A stretch of 49,936 bases of DNA, taken from IMG/VR virus record IMGVR_UViG_3300028388_002947, positions 1-49,936 of that record. One strand, written 5' to 3'. Position 1 is the stretch's first letter. Each line of letters starts with the position of its first letter. The position numbers and the translations under genes are program-made. The notes under the pieces were generated by a model. That model did not search any database and was not told the origin of the DNA. It saw only the letters and a program-made list of their open reading frames with translations. Positions 46,815 through 49,936 of the stretch are shown here, one piece after another. Source of the DNA: a virus.

Positions 46815-47681
46815 CTAAACTTTTCCATCACAAATCCCTCGTTGAAGGAACTCACAAAATCTACAATTCTTTTGTTTATCACCTGGAACCTTTGGATAAG
46901 GTAAATCTCTGAACTTACCTTCATCATCAAATACCTCATCAACAAATCCCATAAACTCGTTGTAAACTTTATTTACAGTTGGTTTACCACTCGCAGGGAC
47001 ATGTCTTGAAATATAAGGTATAGGGAATGGAGCATCTTCAATGAGTTTTCTTCTCATAATCTGATACTCTACTTTTATTTTATCTAGCGGTATATTGAAT
47101 AACTCAGAGTAATACTTTTTATAGATTACAATCTGAGCATTCTTATATTTATCTTTCTTTTGGTATTTGTTCCAACCTCGTGTTGAAGTTTTCAAATCGA
47201 TTATAATGATTGAGTTATCTGATAAATCTCTCATTACAATATCCACAAAACCAATAAAGTTTACACCTTCTTTTACTTTTGCATTTAGTGGAACTTCAAT
47301 ACCAACTAACTCAAAACCTGTTTTTGTGTAAAACTTATCGATTTTCTTTTTGAACCATTCGATGATTCTTCTACCATCACCATAGAACTCTTCTAACTCC
47401 AACTGTGAACATACCTGCCCTTCTGTTAGTTTTTCGTTCTCTTTGATGAACTCTTTTCTCATCCACTCTAATAATAACTTATCAGTATCGATTTCCATCG
47501 CCTGTTTCTTTGATACTCCATACATTACCGAAAGAAAATGTTGAATTGTTTCGTGGATAGCAGTTCCGAAAATTGTATAAATGTTAGCTGATGATTCTCC
47601 CAACTTATCAATATATCTTAACTTATACGCTCTTGGACAAGTTGAATATAATTGATATTGTGAGAAGCTTACTTTTGCCAT
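46815..47681 (-). CDS. PD-(D/E)XK nuclease (RecB/Cas4-like)
   Basis: 288 aa. SFSQYQLYSTCPRAYKLRYID and FGTAIHETIQHFL are the RecB-type start; SIIIIDLKTS supplies D-x-K of the catalytic core (Asp and Lys). Cysteines at the start (Cys15) and in NCRFCEFLQRGIC at the end would hold a [4Fe-4S] cluster as in Cas4/AddB-like nucleases. Probably a single-strand exonuclease in phage recombination or repair. It has its own promoter. No CRISPR array or cas1/cas2 is present. Confidence 0.88.
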   Translation of the reverse strand: MAKVSFSQYQLYSTCPRAYKLRYIDKLGESSANIYTIFGTAIHETIQHFLSVMYGVSKKQAMEIDTDKLLLEWMRKEFIKENEKLTEGQVCSQLELEEFYGDGRRIIEWFKKKIDKFYTKTGFELVGIEVPLNAKVKEGVNFIGFVDIVMRDLSDNSIIIIDLKTSTRGWNKYQKKDKYKNAQIVIYKKYYSELFNIPLDKIKVEYQIMRRKLIEDAPFPIPYISRHVPASGKPTVNKVYNEFMGFVDEVFDDEGKFRDLPYPKVPGDKQKNCRFCEFLQRGICDGKV

Positions 47682-47699
47682 AACTTTACTTTTGTTTCA

Positions 47700-47730
47700 C
47701 AAATATACGAAAAAAGTTTGAGAGTATCAA
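47700..47730 (-). promoter_or_regulatory. Bacteroidota-type promoter
   Basis: Minus strand TTG (47728-47730), 20 bases, TATATTTG (47700-47707), 19 bases before the nuclease start. Confidence 0.78.
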
Positions 47731-48176
47731 ACTTTTAACTTTAATTTTGTAATAGATTTTTTTTCGATTCCGTATCTCTGACACAAATCGAGAATAGATT
47801 CTCTACCTTCTTTTGTAGAATAAAGTATATCACAATACTCTATTGCAGTTGAAGAAGAACATTCAAATGAATCCCTAATCAAATCAATAAGAAATTTTTC
47901 ATATTTACTATCTTTTTTTCCTTTAGTATATTTAAGAAAATGTCTACCTCTAGGGATAAGGTCTATCATTAGTTTATGGAAATCTCTTGGCTCCAATCCT
48001 TGTGCATAGGGTTGTATTTCAGATATCAGTTCTATCCAATCTGGATTCATTGATAGAAATCTGAGTAACATATATTTTGAATATGTTTTTTTATCACTCT
48101 CTTCTAGTGTATCCCAATATTTAGGGTCTTGATTTGATGTGATTTCCTTTACATGGTCAAAAAGTCCTTTTGCCAT
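47727..48176 (-). CDS. 62: Clamp-loader small subunit, T4 gp62-like
   Basis: 149 aa. Aligned by eye with T4 gp62: KKTYSKYMLLRFLSMNPDWIELISEIQ corresponds to KDYSKFMVENALSQFP..., and FHKLMIDLIPRGRHFLKYTK to FNYLMAAVPRGKRYGKWAK, with a following helical end. gp62 works with gp44 to load the sliding clamp for DNA replication. gp44 and gp45 are not in the window. This is the strongest evidence for a T4-like phage. Confidence 0.85.
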   Translation of the reverse strand: MAKGLFDHVKEITSNQDPKYWDTLEESDKKTYSKYMLLRFLSMNPDWIELISEIQPYAQGLEPRDFHKLMIDLIPRGRHFLKYTKGKKDSKYEKFLIDLIRDSFECSSSTAIEYCDILYSTKEGRESILDLCQRYGIEKKSITKLKLKV

Positions 48177-48434
48177 TTATTCTTCCATTTTTAGACCTGG
48201 TGGTAATAGTTCGTTTAAAACTTCTCCACAATCTCCACAAAGGAATAGTTCAACAGGTAACATTTCATCTTTAGATTTACCTGTTAGAAGTTTGGGAACT
48301 CTACGAAATGAGAATCCTTGAATGAATACTTCACCACCACATTTCTCACAACCTACCGATTCGGTTTTTGTAATATCTAGTGGTTCTTCTTCTGATTGTA
48401 GTGGTTGCCCACCTGCTCCAATAATCTGTGCCAT
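48177..48434 (-). CDS. Zinc-ribbon phage protein, 85 aa
   Basis: CEKCGGEVF and FLCGDCGEV form a CxxC...CxxC zinc ribbon; it starts MAQIIGAGGQPLQSEEE. It sits directly before the gp62-like gene, as such ribbon proteins do in some T4-like marine phages, where their role is unknown. A promoter lies 17 bases upstream. Confidence 0.7.
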   Translation of the reverse strand: MAQIIGAGGQPLQSEEEPLDITKTESVGCEKCGGEVFIQGFSFRRVPKLLTGKSKDEMLPVELFLCGDCGEVLNELLPPGLKMEE

Positions 48435-48450
48435 AACTTTTAATTTTTTA

Positions 48451-48481
48451 CAAATATACGAATTTTATTTGGATTTACCAA
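48451..48481 (-). promoter_or_regulatory. Bacteroidota-type promoter
   Basis: Minus strand TTG (48479-48481), 20 bases, TATATTTG (48451-48458). It precedes the zinc-ribbon and gp62-like genes, so it may drive replication genes. Confidence 0.78.
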
Positions 48482-49010
48482 GTATCTTCATTATTTCTTT
48501 TACTGTGTGTTTTCCTACCTTTACTGTGTGATAAGGTATATTATTATCATCTAGTATCCCTTTCATGATTCTATCTATTTCCAAAGATTCATCAAGGGTC
48601 TGATATCTTTCTTTTTGATTATGATTGCCATCACTTCTTTCCAAAAGGATGTTGATGTTATCATAAGAGTTGTGTAAATCAACTATAAAGTTGAAAAATG
48701 ATTCACCATATCTATCAGATGGATATCCTTTATCGTAATATCCTGTATAAACAAGGGAAAAGAGTATGGGTGAATCTATAACTATATAATCAACTTTACC
48801 ATAAGATTTTGCAATACCTCTGTGTTGATTACCAGCAATAAAGAACTGGTCTTTTATTGCTTCTTTATTTTCATCCCATGCAAGCAGTTTTGGAAACTCG
48901 TAAGGGTTATCACAAATGATATGTTTCTTTTTTAACTTGTATGTTATTCCAGCTGCGATGGATGACTTTCCTATGCCAGGCCCACCAAAGAGATTTACAA
49001 GTTTACTCAT
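48465..49010 (-). CDS. P-loop ATPase/kinase
   Basis: 181 aa. LVNLFGGPGIGKSSIAAGITYKL carries Walker A, and VDYIVIDSPILFSLVY a Walker B-like strand. The layout is of an AAA_28/nucleoside-kinase-like NTPase often found in phages. Substrate unknown. It overlaps the phosphoesterase gene by 8 bases. Confidence 0.75.
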   Translation of the reverse strand: MSKLVNLFGGPGIGKSSIAAGITYKLKKKHIICDNPYEFPKLLAWDENKEAIKDQFFIAGNQHRGIAKSYGKVDYIVIDSPILFSLVYTGYYDKGYPSDRYGESFFNFIVDLHNSYDNINILLERSDGNHNQKERYQTLDESLEIDRIMKGILDDNNIPYHTVKVGKHTVKEIMKILGKSK

Positions 49011-49701
49011 TCTTCAATACAAACTTTCCTTTATTATAAACTATGTAAGAGTTGTTTTCAATCCAATCCCCACAGTTTAAGTAGTGAATATTTTTTTCTT
49101 TAATCTGTATGGTTTTGTTTTCTGGTGTGTGAATATGTCCACAAATAACTCCTTTACAATCTCTCATTATTGCTTGATAACCAAGTTGTTTTTCAAAGTT
49201 AGTAATAAACTTTACAGCACCTTTTACTTTGTTTTTAAGAGTTTTGGAAAAGGATTTTTGATATCCCATTTTTTTGAGTAATCTATCAATGTATATGGCA
49301 ATCTCATATCCAACTGAACCCAATACTCCTAACCATTTAAGTTTTACAACACCATCGTATAAATCACCATGTGAAATGTAGTATCCATTCCATTCATATT
49401 CATCAACGATTTGGATATTTCCCAAATCAGTTCCACTATAACTTCGTAAAAAATCATCGTGGTTTCCTGTGATGTAAATAACCTCTGTTCCTTTTTTTGA
49501 ATAAGAAAGAATCTTTCGAATCACATTGGTAAAGGACTGATTCCAAAACATTCTTTTCTTTAATAACCAACCATCTATAAAATCACCAACGATGAATAGT
49601 TGTTTTGGTTCGTATTTTTTAAGGACTTTTAGTAACTCATCAGAGTTGGCTCCTTTCGAACCTAAATGAACATCTGATATAAATAATGCATCTACTTTCA
49701 T
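49003..49701 (-). CDS. LpxH-like metallophosphoesterase
   Basis: 232 aa. The calcineurin-like signature is complete: FISDVHLG, FIVGDFIDGW, ITGNHDD, SHGDLYDG and CGHIHTPE. By overall form (ISDVHLG, GDFIDGWLLKK) it is close to UDP-2,3-diacylglucosamine diphosphatase (LpxH), a lipid A enzyme, but could act on another phosphodiester. Host-like gene just downstream of the receptor terminator. Confidence 0.88.
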   Translation of the reverse strand: MKVDALFISDVHLGSKGANSDELLKVLKKYEPKQLFIVGDFIDGWLLKKRMFWNQSFTNVIRKILSYSKKGTEVIYITGNHDDFLRSYSGTDLGNIQIVDEYEWNGYYISHGDLYDGVVKLKWLGVLGSVGYEIAIYIDRLLKKMGYQKSFSKTLKNKVKGAVKFITNFEKQLGYQAIMRDCKGVICGHIHTPENKTIQIKEKNIHYLNCGDWIENNSYIVYNKGKFVLKNE

Positions 49702-49705
49702 AAAT

Positions 49706-49730
49706 AAAAAGGGGAGGATTTCTCCTCCCC
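49706..49730 (-). terminator. Rho-independent terminator
   Basis: Perfect 8-bp stem GGGGAGGA/TCCTCCCC (49711-49718, 49723-49730) with a GAAA loop on the minus strand, then TTTTTATTT. It ends the receptor gene transcript; the next gene starts 5 bases on. Confidence 0.88.
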
Positions 49731-49744
49731 AATATTATTATATA

Positions 49745-49936
49745 TTAGAAACGATACTTTAGGGAAGCGTTCCAAGTTCTTCCAAATCCGAACCAAACTG
49801 AGTTGTTTACATCAATACCATTCCAAGTTGTTGAACCTGCAGTAGCATGGATGTTAGAGTTTGATTCAGCGATGTAAACTGTATCAAATAAGTTGTTTAC
49901 GTTTACACGAGCACTAAACTTACCTAAGTAAAGAGT
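49745..49936 (-). CDS. TonB-dependent receptor, C-terminal part (partial)
   Basis: 63 residues at the C-terminus, read from 49936 to the stop at 49745-49747; the rest lies beyond the window. FSARVNVNNLFDTVYIAES and FGRTWNASLKYRF are the last barrel strands and end in Phe, the outer-membrane sorting residue. Such receptors import siderophores, glycans or cobalamin in Bacteroidota. It may be phage-carried or mark host DNA at an edge; the nearby phage genes favour the former. Confidence 0.82.
   Translation of the reverse strand, partial: TLYLGKFSARVNVNNLFDTVYIAESNSNIHATAGSTTWNGIDVNNSVWFGFGRTWNASLKYRF

Noticed and set aside
46815-47681. Cas4 as part of a CRISPR system
   Set aside because: No array, cas1 or cas2 in the window; phage RecB/Cas4-like nucleases are common without CRISPR.

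Overview
The window reads as part of a large T4-like (myovirus-type) phage genome infecting a member of the Bacteroidota. All supported genes lie on the minus strand; they are small, closely packed and often overlap by 1-40 bases. The clearest phage markers are a T4 gp62-like clamp-loader subunit (47727-48176), a Ser/Gly-rich repeat tail fibre (26170-29367), a CobS/CobT-like ATPase and vWA pair as in T4-like cyanophages, a GroES-like co-chaperonin, a candidate holin and a lysozyme-like protein. The Bacteroidota assignment rests on a repeated promoter, TTG-N19/20-TATATTTG/A, which matches the Bacteroidota -33/-7 consensus. AT-rich start regions without Shine-Dalgarno motifs, a DUF4494 protein and a TonB-dependent receptor C-terminus agree with it. 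Host and phage taxonomy are inferences.

Layout, left to right (genes are transcribed right to left). 0-4.3 kb: lysozyme-like protein, a glycosyltransferase, small zinc proteins, a 2OG oxygenase, a short glutamyl-tRNA reductase (HemA) and a candidate holin. 4.3-11.3 kb: an island of tailoring enzymes (B12-type radical SAM, nucleotidyltransferase, methyltransferase, SET domain, GNAT, two 2OG oxygenases) ending at a protein with a Hint-like domain and a six-cysteine tail. 11.3-12.7 kb: tRNA-Cys, an initiator-like tRNA-Met and tRNA-Glu. 12.7-17 kb: an operon with superoxide dismutase, heme oxygenase and a ferredoxin-dependent bilin reductase. 17-19.5 kb: nucleosidase, apt, a sulfotransferase-like protein and a FeoA-like protein. 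19.5-23 kb: CobS/CobT-like pair. 23-26 kb: small membrane proteins, ferredoxin, HNH protein and APS kinase. 26-30.4 kb: tail fibre and accessory virion-type proteins. 30.4-46.5 kb: about ten glycosyltransferases with an acyl/amino-sugar cassette (DegT, hexapeptide acyltransferase, ACP, AMP-ligase, SDR), a sulfotransferase-nucleotidyltransferase fusion, an epimerase and GroES. 46.5-49.9 kb: RHH protein, RecB/Cas4-like nuclease, gp62, zinc ribbon, P-loop ATPase, LpxH-like phosphoesterase and the end of a TonB-dependent receptor gene.

The most notable system is a split tetrapyrrole-to-bilin route: HemA could raise 5-aminolevulinate, heme oxygenase would open host heme to biliverdin, and the bilin reductase, fed by the phage ferredoxin, would make a phycobilin-type pigment. 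Such sets are known from cyanophages and some uncultured marine phages; here it sits in what looks like a Bacteroidota phage. Other leads are the Hint protein with a Cys-rich tail, an initiator-type tRNA, the glycan-acylation cassette, a glycosyltransferase split by an apparent internal deletion, and a receptor gene next to phage replication genes.
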